64,000 bases of DNA. Origin: Maribacter antarcticus DSM 21422. GTDB taxonomy: Bacteria > Bacteroidota > Bacteroidia > Flavobacteriales > Flavobacteriaceae. The DNA is taken from contig NZ_JHZC01000004.1 of assembly GCF_000621125.1 (NCBI RefSeq), positions 682,001-746,000 of the forward strand, read 5' to 3'. Numbering within the stretch: the first letter of the stretch is position 1; every line of letters begins with the position of its first letter. Of this stretch, positions 1-8,638 are shown one piece after another. A program made the translations under genes and the position numbers. A model generated the notes under the pieces. It was not told the DNA's origin. It ran no database searches and saw only the letters and a list, made by a program, of their open reading frames with translations.

Positions 1-617
1 AAACTTCTAGCTTTTGCACTAACAATACCTGCTGTTACGGTAGAGGTTAGATTAAAAGGATTACCCACAGCCAAAACCCATTCTCCAATTTTTGCATTAT
101 CAGAATCGCCAAAGGATAAATAAGGCAGTTTATCATCGGTTTCGATTTTTATCAATGCAATGTCCGAGTTTGGGTCCGCACCTATAAGTTTTGCTTCGTA
201 TGTTTTGTTGTTGTTAAGCGTTACCTGTAGTTGGGTGGCACGTGAAATAACGTGATTATTGGTTACAATATAACCGTCCTGAGAAATGATAACCCCCGAT
301 CCGGTACCTACCCGTGGTGTAACGGTTCCCTCAGAACCATAAAAGAAATCGAACATGGAAGTGGGTACTTTGCCTAAGGTGACATTTTTTACATGCACCA
401 CTGCGTTTACTGTAGTTTCAGCTGCATTTGTAAAATCTACTTCGTTTATACCAGCGCCTTTGGCAGATGTTGGGGTGTAACTAGTATTGGTTACTGAACC
501 ACTTTCCTTCTCATGTACAATGGCATAATTCGTTTTTTCAAAAAGGAGTTTATAAGCTCCCAAAGTAATTGCCCCAGCAAAAACCGAAACTAACAAAAGG
601 CTTCCTATTTTTTTCAT
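1..617 (-). CDS. htrA: HtrA/DegP-family periplasmic serine protease, N-terminal part (cut by window edge)
   Basis: Reading the minus strand from the ATG at 617 gives an open frame to the window edge, about 205 residues. It begins MKKIGSLLLVSVFAGAITLG, an export signal or membrane anchor, followed by a trypsin-like protease domain. Two of the three catalytic residues are visible: His in VTNNHVI and Asp in NSDIALIKI. The GTGSGVII strand precedes the His as in DegP/DegQ. The catalytic Ser and the PDZ domains would lie left of base 1. The family degrades or chaperones misfolded envelope proteins. The gene is divergent from dapF. The truncation is only the window boundary; I see no lesion. Confidence 0.93.
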   Translation of the reverse strand, partial: MKKIGSLLLVSVFAGAITLGAYKLLFEKTNYAIVHEKESGSVTNTSYTPTSAKGAGINEVDFTNAAETTVNAVVHVKNVTLGKVPTSMFDFFYGSEGTVTPRVGTGSGVIISQDGYIVTNNHVISRATQLQVTLNNNKTYEAKLIGADPNSDIALIKIETDDKLPYLSFGDSDNAKIGEWVLAVGNPFNLTSTVTAGIVSAKARS

Positions 618-719
618 GTCCTATAAATTTGTTCTATTCAATGTAAAATTAGTTGATTTTATGTCTCATAATTAGCCTTTAACGACATTTTAACTGCCAA
701 AAAACCCTTAATAAAATCT

Positions 720-727
720 TATATTTG
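720..727 (+). promoter_or_regulatory. Candidate Bacteroidota -7 element upstream of dapF
   Basis: TATATTTG matches the TAnnTTTG -7 consensus of Bacteroidota. It ends 18 bases before the dapF ATG at 746. It overlaps the upstream in-frame TTG at 725, which argues that the TTG is not the start codon. I do not see a clear TTG -33 element. Confidence 0.45.
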
Positions 728-745
728 TGCTTAATTCCGCAGCTA

Positions 746-1528
746 ATGAAAATTAACTTTTATAAGTATCAAGGTACAGGAAACGACTTTGTGATCATCG
801 ATAATCGTCAAGGAGTGTTCCCAGCAAAAGATACGCAATTGATAGCGTATTTATGTGATAGAAGATTTGGAGTTGGTGCTGATGGACTGATATTGCTAGA
901 AACGGATGCGCAGTCAGATTTTAAGATGGTGTATTATAATTCGGACGGTAATGAAAGTACCATGTGTGGGAATGGAGGACGCTGCATTGTGTCCTTTGCT
1001 CATTTTTTAGGCATGATTGGAAACGAAACTAAATTTCGTGCTATTGACGGTTTGCATTATGCAACTATTAAAGGAGCTATCGTGTATCTTAAAATGCAGG
1101 ATGTAGAAGAAATAAAATCCAAGCCCGATGCCGTGTTTATAAACACAGGTTCTCCCCATCATGTGCAAATGGTTTCTGAACTTTCCCGGTTTAATGTGGT
1201 AAAGGAAGGCGCTAAACTACGATATGGACTTTATGGAAAAAAGGGCAGTAACATTAACTTTGTAGAACAGGATGAAGGTGGTGCGTTTTTTGTGCGCACT
1301 TATGAAAGGGGTGTAGAGGATGAGACGCTATCCTGTGGCACAGGAGTTACTGCAGTTGCTCTCGCAATGCATTCGCAAGGAACAACCAAGAGGTTAAAAA
1401 TAACGGTAAAGGTCTTGGGTGGCGCATTAGAAGTCACTTTTGTTCCCAAAGACAACGGTTATGAACAAATCTATTTAATCGGTGAGGCTAAACAGGTCTT
1501 TAAAGGGGAGGTGCAATGGAACTTTTAA
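746..1528 (+). CDS. dapF: Diaminopimelate epimerase
   Basis: Converts LL-diaminopimelate to meso-diaminopimelate, the lysine precursor and peptidoglycan cross-linking residue; cytosolic. Both catalytic cysteines are visible: Cys74 in the motif MCGNGGRC and Cys197 in SCGTGVTA. The N-terminal KYQGTGNDFV and the RFGVGADG segment are family hallmarks. At 260 residues it is close to normal length (about 270). I chose the ATG at 746 because homologues begin at this MKINFYKYQGTGND segment and because the upstream TTG lies inside the likely promoter. The 3' end overlaps the following acetyltransferase by 13 bases, so the two are co-translated. dapA, earlier in the same pathway, is at 25.2 kb. Confidence 0.97.
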   Translation: MKINFYKYQGTGNDFVIIDNRQGVFPAKDTQLIAYLCDRRFGVGADGLILLETDAQSDFKMVYYNSDGNESTMCGNGGRCIVSFAHFLGMIGNETKFRAIDGLHYATIKGAIVYLKMQDVEEIKSKPDAVFINTGSPHHVQMVSELSRFNVVKEGAKLRYGLYGKKGSNINFVEQDEGGAFFVRTYERGVEDETLSCGTGVTAVALAMHSQGTTKRLKITVKVLGGALEVTFVPKDNGYEQIYLIGEAKQVFKGEVQWNF

Positions 1529-2040
1529 AAGGTAAAAATCTATTTTTAAGAGCCTTGGAAAAGGAAGATTTGCAGTTTCTATACGACATAGAGAATAATA
1601 CCCATGTTTGGGAGATAAGCGGTACGGTAACTCCTTACTCGAGAAGTGTGCTTGAATTTTATTTGGAGAATGCCCATAGGGATATATATGAAGTAAAACA
1701 GCTGCGTTTGGTTATTTGTAGTCCTGAGGGGATTACCTTAGGCTTGATTGATTTATTTGATTTTGACCCAAAACATAAGCGTGCCGGTGTTGGTATCGTT
1801 ATAGTAAAGGAAGCTGACAGAAACAAGGGAATTGGGGCAGAGGCTTTGGAGCTACTTTCTAACTATGCCTTTACAATACTAGAACTAAAGCAGCTCTATG
1901 CTAATATTCTAGAGGAAAATAAAAGAGGAATCCATCTTTTCCAAAAATTAGGCTTTTTAAAAGTCGGAGTAAAAAAAGATTGGATTAGCAGTAATGGCCG
2001 GTATAAGAATGAAGTTTTATTTCAAAAAATCAATAACTAA
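1516..2040 (+). CDS. GNAT-family N-acetyltransferase (RimJ/RimL-like)
   Basis: A 174-residue protein of the acetyltransferase_3 (RimJ/RimL) type. It starts with the typical GKNLFLRALEKEDLQFLYDIEN strand-helix. The acetyl-CoA loop is seen as EADRNKGIGAEAL around residue 97-109. A C-terminal segment, LFQKLGFLKVGVKKDW, is typical of this subfamily. It probably acetylates an amino group of a protein N-terminus, amino acid or antibiotic; the substrate cannot be read from sequence. It sits between dapF and mltG with overlaps on both sides (13 bases, then a TAATG junction), so it is in an envelope-related operon. That suggests, but does not show, a cell-wall-related substrate. Confidence 0.88.
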   Translation: MELLKGKNLFLRALEKEDLQFLYDIENNTHVWEISGTVTPYSRSVLEFYLENAHRDIYEVKQLRLVICSPEGITLGLIDLFDFDPKHKRAGVGIVIVKEADRNKGIGAEALELLSNYAFTILELKQLYANILEENKRGIHLFQKLGFLKVGVKKDWISSNGRYKNEVLFQKINN

Positions 2041-3083
2041 TGAATATCAAAAGAATTTTACTAACCTTGGTTTTGTTAGGCCTTTTAGTGGGTGGGATTT
2101 TTGCCTATATGGTTTACGGTGCTTTTTTTACACCGAATACGGCATTTAAGAATGCCGAAGTTTTTGTTTTTATCCGTACAGATACCACTTTTTCCGAGGT
2201 AAAGAGAAGCCTTGAACCCTTAATAAAGGACATAGATGCGTTTGAATCTGCCGCCAATAAAAAGGGCTACTCCCAAAATATTAAGGCGGGTAGGTATCGT
2301 ATAGGGAAGGGGATGAACAATAATGAGATTATCAATAGCCTTAGAGTGGGGAATGTGCCGGTAAAAGTCGCTTTCAATAATCAGGAAACTTTGGCTGATC
2401 TTGCCGGTAGAATTTCAGTCCAAATCGAAGCGGACAGCACAAGCTTGCTTAATGCGTTTAATAATAAAGAGTTTCTATCCGAGCATCAGATAGATTTGGA
2501 AAATAGTTTGGCCTTATACGTTCCCAATAGTTATGAGTTCTTTTGGAATACCGATGCAGAGGCGTTTAGGTCTAGAATGTTAAAAGAATACAATCGTTTC
2601 TGGAGCGCTACGCGAAAAGAAAAGGCCAAAGCGCTAGGATTAAGCCCTAATGAGGTGGTAACCTTGGCGTCTATCGTGCATAAAGAAACCGCTAAGATAG
2701 ATGAGCGCCCTAAAGTTGCAGGACTATATTTGAACCGTTTGAGGACGGGAATGCTACTTCAGGCAGATCCTACTGTGATTTACGCAATAAAGAGAGAGAC
2801 GGGTAATTTTGATACTATTATTAAACGAGTGCTTTATAAAGATTTGGAATTAGCGTCCCCATACAATACATACAAAAATTCAGGATTACCTCCGGGGCCG
2901 ATTACTATGCCTGATATTAGCGCAGTTGATGCGGTTTTAAGCCCAGAAAAGCATGACTACTTTTATATGGTTGCCAATGTAGAAAATTTTGGATACCACA
3001 TGTTCGCTAAAAATTTGGCGCAGCACGGCAGAAATAAAGTACAGTATATTCGATGGATAAATGCCCAAAAAATAGTAAGATAG
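2040..3083 (+). CDS. mltG: Endolytic murein transglycosylase MltG
   Basis: Membrane-anchored enzyme that cleaves nascent peptidoglycan strands and is thought to end glycan chain elongation. One N-terminal membrane segment (residues 5-27) is followed by a LysM-like region and the YceG domain. The catalytic Glu is visible at about residue 216 in SIVHKETAKIDERPKVAGLY. The downstream ADPTVIYAI and SPYNTYKNSGLPPGPI motifs are diagnostic. The length of 347 residues is usual. The ATG overlaps the stop codon of the acetyltransferase gene (TAATG), indicating translational coupling. With dapF two genes upstream this forms a small cell-wall operon. Confidence 0.97.
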   Translation: MNIKRILLTLVLLGLLVGGIFAYMVYGAFFTPNTAFKNAEVFVFIRTDTTFSEVKRSLEPLIKDIDAFESAANKKGYSQNIKAGRYRIGKGMNNNEIINSLRVGNVPVKVAFNNQETLADLAGRISVQIEADSTSLLNAFNNKEFLSEHQIDLENSLALYVPNSYEFFWNTDAEAFRSRMLKEYNRFWSATRKEKAKALGLSPNEVVTLASIVHKETAKIDERPKVAGLYLNRLRTGMLLQADPTVIYAIKRETGNFDTIIKRVLYKDLELASPYNTYKNSGLPPGPITMPDISAVDAVLSPEKHDYFYMVANVENFGYHMFAKNLAQHGRNKVQYIRWINAQKIVR

Positions 3084-3140
3084 GCTAATGGTCCGAATTT
3101 CCATACATGTCAGTTATTCCTAAGCAGTTTTAACATAACA

Positions 3141-3174
3141 TTGCCTAAACAAGTTACTTTACCGTCTAACTTTG
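3141..3174 (+). promoter_or_regulatory. Candidate promoter for the lytic-enzyme gene
   Basis: A TTG at 3141-3143 and TAACTTTG at 3167-3174 match the -33 and -7 elements of Bacteroidota, with a 23-base spacer at the long end of the known range. The site lies 53 bases upstream of the ATG at 3227 and after the mltG stop, so the next gene probably has its own transcript. Confidence 0.5.
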
Positions 3175-3226
3175 CCATCGAAAATTTAAGCTAGCCCATT
3201 GCTGTAAGTCTTAAGAAATTTACCGT

Positions 3227-3856
3227 ATGAAAAGATGGATAATGATTGTTTGTCCTCTTATTTTGATGTTTATTTTGTCTGGTTTTGGATTTAGTTCTTT
3301 TAAGGTAGCTGTTCCTGACTTACTTAAAGTAAAAAAACCGACTTCGGTTTTGTTTCCCAAAGGCAAAGCCACTATAATTGAAATTAAATTTATGCCTCCC
3401 TTTGCGGGAACAGATTTTACTGGTTTTAAAGAGGCCTTGGCCTTTAAAGAATCGAAAGGAGATTACTTTGCAGTAAATACCTTTGGATATTTAGGTAAAT
3501 ACCAGTTTGGCACGAGCACCTTAGAGCTAATGGGCGTTTATAGCGACCAGCAGTTTTTAGGGAACCCTGTTTTACAGGAGAAAGTATTCCAAATTAACAT
3601 TGCTAGAAACAAATGGATTCTAAGACGAGATATCAAAAGGTTCGTTGGTAAACGAATTAGAGGTATTGAAATTACAGAATCAGGTATGTTAGCAGCTGCA
3701 CATTTAGCCGGTGCAGGTAATGTTAAACGTTATTTGCGTTCTTTTGGTAAAAAGGATGTAATGGATGATTATGGCACCCATATAACCTGTTACATAAACG
3801 AATTTTCTGGATATGATATTTCCAGTGTTGAAGCGGTAAAAAACCCTAAAATATAA
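3227..3856 (+). CDS. Secreted lytic-transglycosylase-like peptidoglycan protein
   Basis: A 209-residue exported protein: residues 3-22 form a hydrophobic signal or anchor. The body resembles the lysozyme-like domain of flavobacterial proteins often named LysM/peptidoglycan-binding proteins. ALAFKESKGDYFAVNTFGYLGKYQFG contains the candidate catalytic Glu (FKES) and the Y/QFG segment of goose-type or SLT folds. Later MLAAAHLAGAGNVKRYL also fits this fold. No LysM repeat is evident in this copy. It probably trims or remodels peptidoglycan in the periplasm. It lies downstream of mltG with its own candidate promoter. It converges with the next gene; a weak 5-bp hairpin followed by T residues at 3892-3910 may end transcription. 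Confidence 0.75.
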   Translation: MKRWIMIVCPLILMFILSGFGFSSFKVAVPDLLKVKKPTSVLFPKGKATIIEIKFMPPFAGTDFTGFKEALAFKESKGDYFAVNTFGYLGKYQFGTSTLELMGVYSDQQFLGNPVLQEKVFQINIARNKWILRRDIKRFVGKRIRGIEITESGMLAAAHLAGAGNVKRYLRSFGKKDVMDDYGTHITCYINEFSGYDISSVEAVKNPKI

Positions 3857-3909
3857 AGCTTACTATATCTATGAAAATGACAAGCCCTAGCACTTTGTGT
3901 TAAAGTTTT

Positions 3910-4632
3910 TTATGCTTGAATTATAAAAATAGCAGGGCGCTTATGCAGGTCTACATTTTCATTCTTCCATGCTGCTGCTTTCCGTGTACTTATGAATTCA
4001 GTACTTAAGGTCAGGTCACAAGCTACACATACATTTGTATTTCCGGACAGTGCTTTGTGTAGTTCCTCAAGAAGCTTGTTATTTCGATAAGGAGTTTCTA
4101 TGAATATTTGTGATTGCTGCTCTTCCCTAGATTTTTTCTCTAGGCGCTTTATTTCTTTTCTTCGATCCATTGAGTCAATGGGTAAATAACCGTTAAATGC
4201 AAAATTCTGACCGTTTAGTCCGCTTGCCATTAAAGCTAGCACGATGGAGGAAGGGCCTACCAACGGGACTACCTGTATGTGTTTTTGATGCGCCAATTGA
4301 ACTACTGCGGCACCTGGGTCTGCGATGCCTGGACAGCCTGCTTCAGACAAAATACCTATATCATGACCCGCAAGGCAGGGTTCCAGAAAACTAGGAATTT
4401 CGGTTGCTTCTGTAAATTTGTTTAGTGTAAATAAGTGTAGGGATGGCTGAGATTTTCTTGGACTCATTTTTTTGATAAAATGTCTCGCTGTTTTTTCGTT
4501 CTCCACCACATAATGGTCTATACTTTCTATAGCCTTTTTGATAGAAATAGGAAGTACTTCCAGTGGCGGGCTATCACCTAGGGTGGTTGGAATTAAATAT
4601 AATTTTCCTTTCTTATTCATTTCTTTGCTCAT
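3910..4632 (-). CDS. RsmI-like SAM-dependent methyltransferase (tetrapyrrole methylase fold)
   Basis: A 240-residue protein of the class III methyltransferase family that includes RsmI, which 2'-O-methylates C1402 of 16S rRNA. Visible family features are LYLIPTTLGD at the N-terminus, LSEAGCPGIADPGAAVVQLAH (SAM-binding loop), VPLVGPSSIVLALMASGLNG, and FIETPYRNNKLLEEL. It is shorter than canonical RsmI (about 280 residues), lacking part of the C-terminus, so it may be a paralogue with another RNA substrate. A second in-frame ATG at residue 5 is an alternative start. It follows the phosphatase gene by 10 bases on the same strand, so the pair is probably co-transcribed downstream of dnaA. Confidence 0.85.
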   Translation of the reverse strand: MSKEMNKKGKLYLIPTTLGDSPPLEVLPISIKKAIESIDHYVVENEKTARHFIKKMSPRKSQPSLHLFTLNKFTEATEIPSFLEPCLAGHDIGILSEAGCPGIADPGAAVVQLAHQKHIQVVPLVGPSSIVLALMASGLNGQNFAFNGYLPIDSMDRRKEIKRLEKKSREEQQSQIFIETPYRNNKLLEELHKALSGNTNVCVACDLTLSTEFISTRKAAAWKNENVDLHKRPAIFIIQA

Positions 4633-4642
4633 AAGCTAGGTG

Positions 4643-5092
4643 TTAAAGTAGTTTTGCTTTGTGTTTACAGGCCGCCTCAATTATTTGGAACACCTTTTCA
4701 AATCCATCTTCTCCACCGTAATAGGGGTCTGGAACTTCGTGGTCACTTCTATCGGTTTCACTTAGCAATAAGCGTACTTTATTTTGTTGCGTTAGATTGC
4801 TAGCTAGGTTTATAATGGAGTTGTAATTTTCCTTATCCATAGCGTAAATGACATCAAATCTATCAAAATCCCTTGTATTGAATTTTCTACAGATTTGGTT
4901 GCTGATATCTATACCCTTACTTTTTGCAACGTCAATAGATCTAGGGTCAGGAGATTGGCCTATGTGGTAACCACCAGTTCCAGCGGAATCAACAAAGACA
5001 TCTTCAGGATTAACTATGCATTTAAGAATACCTTCGGCTAATGGAGACCTACAGATATTTCCTAGGCATACCATTAACACTTTTGTCTTCAT
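4643..5092 (-). CDS. Low-molecular-weight protein-tyrosine-phosphatase
   Basis: A 149-residue phosphatase with the P-loop CLGNICRSPLAEG at residues 9-21: Cys9 is the nucleophile and Arg15 binds phosphate. The general-acid Asp sits in VPDPYYGGEDGFE near residue 117. The SAGTGGYHIG segment after the first strand is typical. It dephosphorylates phosphotyrosine, in other bacteria often on polysaccharide-export kinases; no such kinase is adjacent here, and some family members act on arginine phosphate. It lies 7 bases downstream of dnaA and 10 bases upstream of the methyltransferase, suggesting a three-gene transcript. Confidence 0.94.
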   Translation of the reverse strand: MKTKVLMVCLGNICRSPLAEGILKCIVNPEDVFVDSAGTGGYHIGQSPDPRSIDVAKSKGIDISNQICRKFNTRDFDRFDVIYAMDKENYNSIINLASNLTQQNKVRLLLSETDRSDHEVPDPYYGGEDGFEKVFQIIEAACKHKAKLL

Positions 5093-5099
5093 AGAGGTG

Positions 5100-6524
5100 T
5101 TATGATAATTTCTTTGTGAGGTCTTCGATGTACTTCCGGAACTGTTTATCGGTCTCAGCTAAGTTATCAACGGTTTTGCAGGCATGAAGTACGGTAGCAT
5201 GATCTCGTTTGCCAATTTGTGAACCAATACTTGCCAACGAAGCCTTAGTGAATTTTTTTGCAAAGAACATAGCCAATTGTCTCGCCTGTACAATATGTCT
5301 TTTTCTTGTCTTGGACTGTAAGGTGGCCACATCCATCTCAAAGTAATCGGAAACTACTTTCTGTATGTAGTCGATAGATACTTCTCGTTTGGTATTCTTT
5401 ACGAACTTCTCTACCACTTGCTGCGCAAGCTCTAGGGTCACTTCGCGTTTATTAAGCGTAGACTGTGCTATTAATGATATAATGGCACCTTCCAATTCCC
5501 TTATGTTTGTCTTGATGTGTTTAGCAACATACTCGATAATTTCTTTTGGCATTTCTACGCCGTCCCTGTAAAGTTTGTTGTTGAGTATGGATATACGAGT
5601 TTCATAATCCGGTGTTTGTAACTCTGCGGAAAGCCCCCATTTGAAACGGGATAACAAACGTTGTTCAATGTCCTGCATGTCTACAGGTGCTTTGTCAGAA
5701 GTTAGAATTACCTGTTTTCCATTTTGATGTAAGTGGTTAAAAATATGAAAAAAGACATCTTGAGTACCAGATTTACCTGATAGGAATTGTACGTCATCTA
5801 TGATAAGCACATCTATTAACTGGTAGAAGTGAATAAAATCGTTACGTGTGTTTTTCTTAACAGATTCTATATACTGTTGCGTAAATTTTTCTGCAGAAAT
5901 ATAAAGAACGGTTCGCTCTGGATATTTATCCTTTATTTCGACACCAATAGCATGGGCCAAGTGTGTTTTTCCAAGACCAACCCCTCCAAAAATCAATAGG
6001 GGGTTAAATGATGTGCCTCCTGGTTTATTGGCAACAGCCATACCGGCAGAACGGGCTAATCTATTAGAATCGCCTTCAAGAAAATTATCAAAATTATAGT
6101 TGGGATTCAGCTGTGATTCTATCTTGATATTTCTAATCCCAGGGATGACAAAAGGATTTCGTAATTCCGGATTTTTTGATTTGATAGGAACGTCCATTTC
6201 TTGTGGTGCCATGTTTCCCCTGTTGGAACTAGGAATTTTTTCAGTAAACGGTTCTTTATTTCCATAGGTATTCTCCATACGGATAATATAAACCAGTTTT
6301 GCTGATTCTCCCAACTCTTTGGTAAGGGCAACTTTTAAAAGTCTAACGTAATGCTCTTCTAACCATTCGTAGAAAAATTTACTTGGAACTTGTATGCTTA
6401 AAGAATTTTCGGTGAGCTTAACGGGTTTGATAGGCTCAAACCAAGTCTTAAATGCCTGCGGTTGGATATTATCTTGGATAAATACCAAACAGTTTTTCCA
6501 TACTGAATTTGCAGTAACATTCAT
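5100..6524 (-). CDS. dnaA: Chromosomal replication initiator protein DnaA
   Basis: Binds DnaA boxes at oriC and opens the duplex. All four domains are visible: N-terminal domain I (VWKNCLVFIQDNIQPQAFKTWFEPI), a variable linker around residues 85-125, the AAA+ core with Walker A GGVGLGKTH at 180-187 and Walker B VLIIDDVQF near 240, and the C-terminal DNA-binding domain with the signature GKRDHATVLHACKTV. Its 474 residues are normal. The upstream 200-base gap to the thioesterase is strongly AT-rich. I see only one poor DnaA-box-like site there (TGTGAACAA, two mismatches), so I do not call an origin. Confidence 0.98.
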   Translation of the reverse strand: MNVTANSVWKNCLVFIQDNIQPQAFKTWFEPIKPVKLTENSLSIQVPSKFFYEWLEEHYVRLLKVALTKELGESAKLVYIIRMENTYGNKEPFTEKIPSSNRGNMAPQEMDVPIKSKNPELRNPFVIPGIRNIKIESQLNPNYNFDNFLEGDSNRLARSAGMAVANKPGGTSFNPLLIFGGVGLGKTHLAHAIGVEIKDKYPERTVLYISAEKFTQQYIESVKKNTRNDFIHFYQLIDVLIIDDVQFLSGKSGTQDVFFHIFNHLHQNGKQVILTSDKAPVDMQDIEQRLLSRFKWGLSAELQTPDYETRISILNNKLYRDGVEMPKEIIEYVAKHIKTNIRELEGAIISLIAQSTLNKREVTLELAQQVVEKFVKNTKREVSIDYIQKVVSDYFEMDVATLQSKTRKRHIVQARQLAMFFAKKFTKASLASIGSQIGKRDHATVLHACKTVDNLAETDKQFRKYIEDLTKKLS

Positions 6525-6727
6525 AGTAAAAAAGCCCTCGTTTAATGGTTAGTAATAAAGATTAAACAACAAATAGTAACCTATTGTTTTATCATCATGC
6601 GGTCGACAAATATGTGAACAAATAAGCTAAAAAAAAAATCAATCTCTATTGAATTTAATCTTTTTTTTTCGCATGTTCGTTTGCGGGTTCGGGGATATTT
6701 TAAATATATACTTTTTTACTTTATAAA

Positions 6728-7123
6728 ATGTGTGCAAACGAAATTACTTTTAGAGTTAGATACGGAGAAACAGATCAAATGGGTGTTGTCTATCATGGGA
6801 ACTATGCCCAATATTTAGAAATGGGTAGAATATCGTGGTTGCGCTCTTTCGACCTCTCCTATAAGGAAATGGAAGAGAGCGGGGTTATATTGCCGGTCAT
6901 AAGCTTACAGGTAAACTATAAAAAATCTGCACTGTTCGATGACGTGCTCACGCTGAAAACATATTTAAAAAAAACACCTTCCGTTAGGATAGAATTTGAA
7001 TATACACTGATGAACCAAAATAATGAAATCTTGGCAGAAGCCAACACCGTTTTGGTGTTCATGGATGTTAATAAGAAAAGGCCTATAAAATGTCCCGATT
7101 ATATTCTTAAAAAATTAAAATAA
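6728..7123 (+). CDS. Acyl-CoA thioesterase, 4HBT/YbgC-like hotdog fold
   Basis: A 131-residue hotdog-fold thioesterase. The signature RVRYGETDQMGVVYHGNYAQ at residues 9-28 holds the catalytic Asp (ETDQ) and the YHGNY motif of the 4-hydroxybenzoyl-CoA thioesterase/YbgC group. GRISWLR follows as in YbgC. It hydrolyses acyl-CoA thioesters, in YbgC short-chain or phospholipid-linked ones. It is monocistronic, divergent from dnaA and convergent with the YigZ gene. The start ATG is preceded by a run of A/T, as is usual for this phylum, without a clear Shine-Dalgarno. Confidence 0.92.
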   Translation: MCANEITFRVRYGETDQMGVVYHGNYAQYLEMGRISWLRSFDLSYKEMEESGVILPVISLQVNYKKSALFDDVLTLKTYLKKTPSVRIEFEYTLMNQNNEILAEANTVLVFMDVNKKRPIKCPDYILKKLK

Positions 7124-7165
7124 ATAGATCGGTAATGTGATAGAAGAAGTTGATTCGTGCCAAAG

Positions 7166-7771
7166 CTATTTCGAAACAGTTATTTTATGGTATGCCGTTA
7201 GTTCTTTCTGAATCCTTTTTAGTTCTTTTCTACGGACCGCTATTATTATTTTACAATTCATATGGAGCTCCTGAGAAATTAGATTTAGTTGATTTTTCTT
7301 TATAAAACGCATTACGGTATCCATTTCTGCATACTCAAAGCTAACGGTTAGCTCTTCCTTGATTATTTTCTCTGTTATTCTTGAATTTTCTAAGGTTAAT
7401 TGAGCTGTTCCCTTATACGCACTTATCAATCCCCCTACACCTAATTTGGTGCCACCAAAAATACGAACTACGGCAATGAGTATGTTGGTAACGTTAAAGG
7501 ATTGTATTTGTCCATAAATAGGCATTCCAGCTGAATTGTTTGGTTCTCCATCGTCATTTGCCCGGTAAGAATAGTTTTCGACACCTAGTTGCCATGCATA
7601 GCAAACATGGTTAGCCGTTGGGTATGCTTTTCTTAATTCATCAATCAAAGGTTTTACCTCTGCATCATCGGTAATAGGAAATGCATATCCATAGAACTTA
7701 CTTTTGCGTTCCTTTAAAAGAATATCGCTAACGGGTTTTGATATGGTTTTGTACGTGTCTGTTGGTTCCAT
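7166..7771 (-). CDS. yigZ: YigZ/IMPACT family protein
   Basis: A 201-residue member of the UPF0029/IMPACT family. Conserved blocks are KFYGYAFPI near the N-terminus, ANHVCYAWQLG, RANDDGEPNNSAGMPI, and VVRIFGGTKLGVGGL, followed by the C-terminal YigZ ferredoxin-like domain (DUF1949). Eukaryotic IMPACT modulates translation control through GCN1; the bacterial role is uncertain but probably linked to RNA or ribosomes. It is the last gene of a run ribD-HAD-EamA-yigZ on the minus strand, 9 bases after the EamA gene, and is probably co-transcribed with it. Confidence 0.94.
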   Translation of the reverse strand: MEPTDTYKTISKPVSDILLKERKSKFYGYAFPITDDAEVKPLIDELRKAYPTANHVCYAWQLGVENYSYRANDDGEPNNSAGMPIYGQIQSFNVTNILIAVVRIFGGTKLGVGGLISAYKGTAQLTLENSRITEKIIKEELTVSFEYAEMDTVMRFIKKNQLNLISQELHMNCKIIIAVRRKELKRIQKELTAYHKITVSK

Positions 7772-7780
7772 GGTTAAAAA

Positions 7781-8638
7781 TTATAGGACTAAAACAATAC
7801 TTATAACTGCAAGACCAATACCGAACCAATTTTTTGTACTTAACTTCTCTTGAAATAGCACGATACCGAGAACGGTAGATAGTATTACAATACCCACATT
7901 GTTGGCCGTGAATAAAGAAGCAGTGCTCAGGCCATTGTAACCTAAGGCGAGCAAAAGAAAATAGATAGAGAAAAAATTAGGTATCCCTAGGGCTATTCCA
8001 CCTAAAACATTTCTAGGATTAAGCTTTAGTGGTTGTTTAAAAGATGTAAACCCTACGAAAAGTAAACCCGCGCAACCAGCAAAAAAGAATAGTACTGCCG
8101 AGAACAATGCAAATTCAGTCTCGGGTACATGAGCTTCCTGAAAATATTTAATAGCTGAATCTATGATACCAGACCCCAAGAAAACTAAAAAGGGGAGGAG
8201 CAGCATTGATATCTTAAAATCACCTGAAGATTGTTTCATTGAAGAAAGATATACCGCTAAAATGGCAATGGCAATACCTAATAGTTTAATAGCATCTATT
8301 TGTTCATTGTAAAGCACAACACCTAAAATGGCCGGGAGCACAAAAGACATTTTAGTAGCTACGGAAGCCACGGAAACCCCTAGTTTTTGTGATGTGGCGG
8401 CCATTAGATTAAACACCAAAATAAAAAGTACCCCCAAGGCCATAGCGCCCCAAAACCAGCTTTTTTCAGGTAGACTGGTAATAGTAAGTTCGCCTTTGTA
8501 AAAGAAGAGGCCAACCAAACAGGCTACTACATAATTGGTAATAATGGCGTAGAGGGTTTGCACATGGTAGCGAACAAAAAGTTTAAAGACTACGAAAATG
8601 AAACTAGAGCAAAGAATGCTCAGTGCTAGGTATTGCAT
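7781..8638 (-). CDS. EamA/DMT-family membrane transporter
   Basis: A 285-residue integral membrane protein with about ten hydrophobic segments, arranged as two EamA repeats (roughly residues 1-130 and 145-285). Each repeat ends in a characteristic helix such as GVVLYNEQIDAIKLLGIAIAIL and GIVLFQEKLSTKNWFGIGLA, where the conserved Glu of drug/metabolite transporters is seen (NEQ, QEK). Members move small metabolites, often amino acids or nucleosides, across the inner membrane; the substrate is not predictable. The ATG directly follows the HAD gene stop codon with no spacing, so the two are translationally linked. Confidence 0.9.
   Translation of the reverse strand: MQYLALSILCSSFIFVVFKLFVRYHVQTLYAIITNYVVACLVGLFFYKGELTITSLPEKSWFWGAMALGVLFILVFNLMAATSQKLGVSVASVATKMSFVLPAILGVVLYNEQIDAIKLLGIAIAILAVYLSSMKQSSGDFKISMLLLPFLVFLGSGIIDSAIKYFQEAHVPETEFALFSAVLFFFAGCAGLLFVGFTSFKQPLKLNPRNVLGGIALGIPNFFSIYFLLLALGYNGLSTASLFTANNVGIVILSTVLGIVLFQEKLSTKNWFGIGLAVISIVLVL

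Noticed and set aside
1-617. Truncated HtrA gene as a pseudogene
   Set aside because: The frame is open to the window edge and the missing part simply lies outside the window.
6525-6727. Possible chromosomal origin next to dnaA
   Set aside because: The gap is AT-rich but has only one poor DnaA-box-like site (TGTGAACAA, two mismatches from TGTGGATAA). In Bacteroidota oriC is often not beside dnaA. GC skew over the full genome would be needed.
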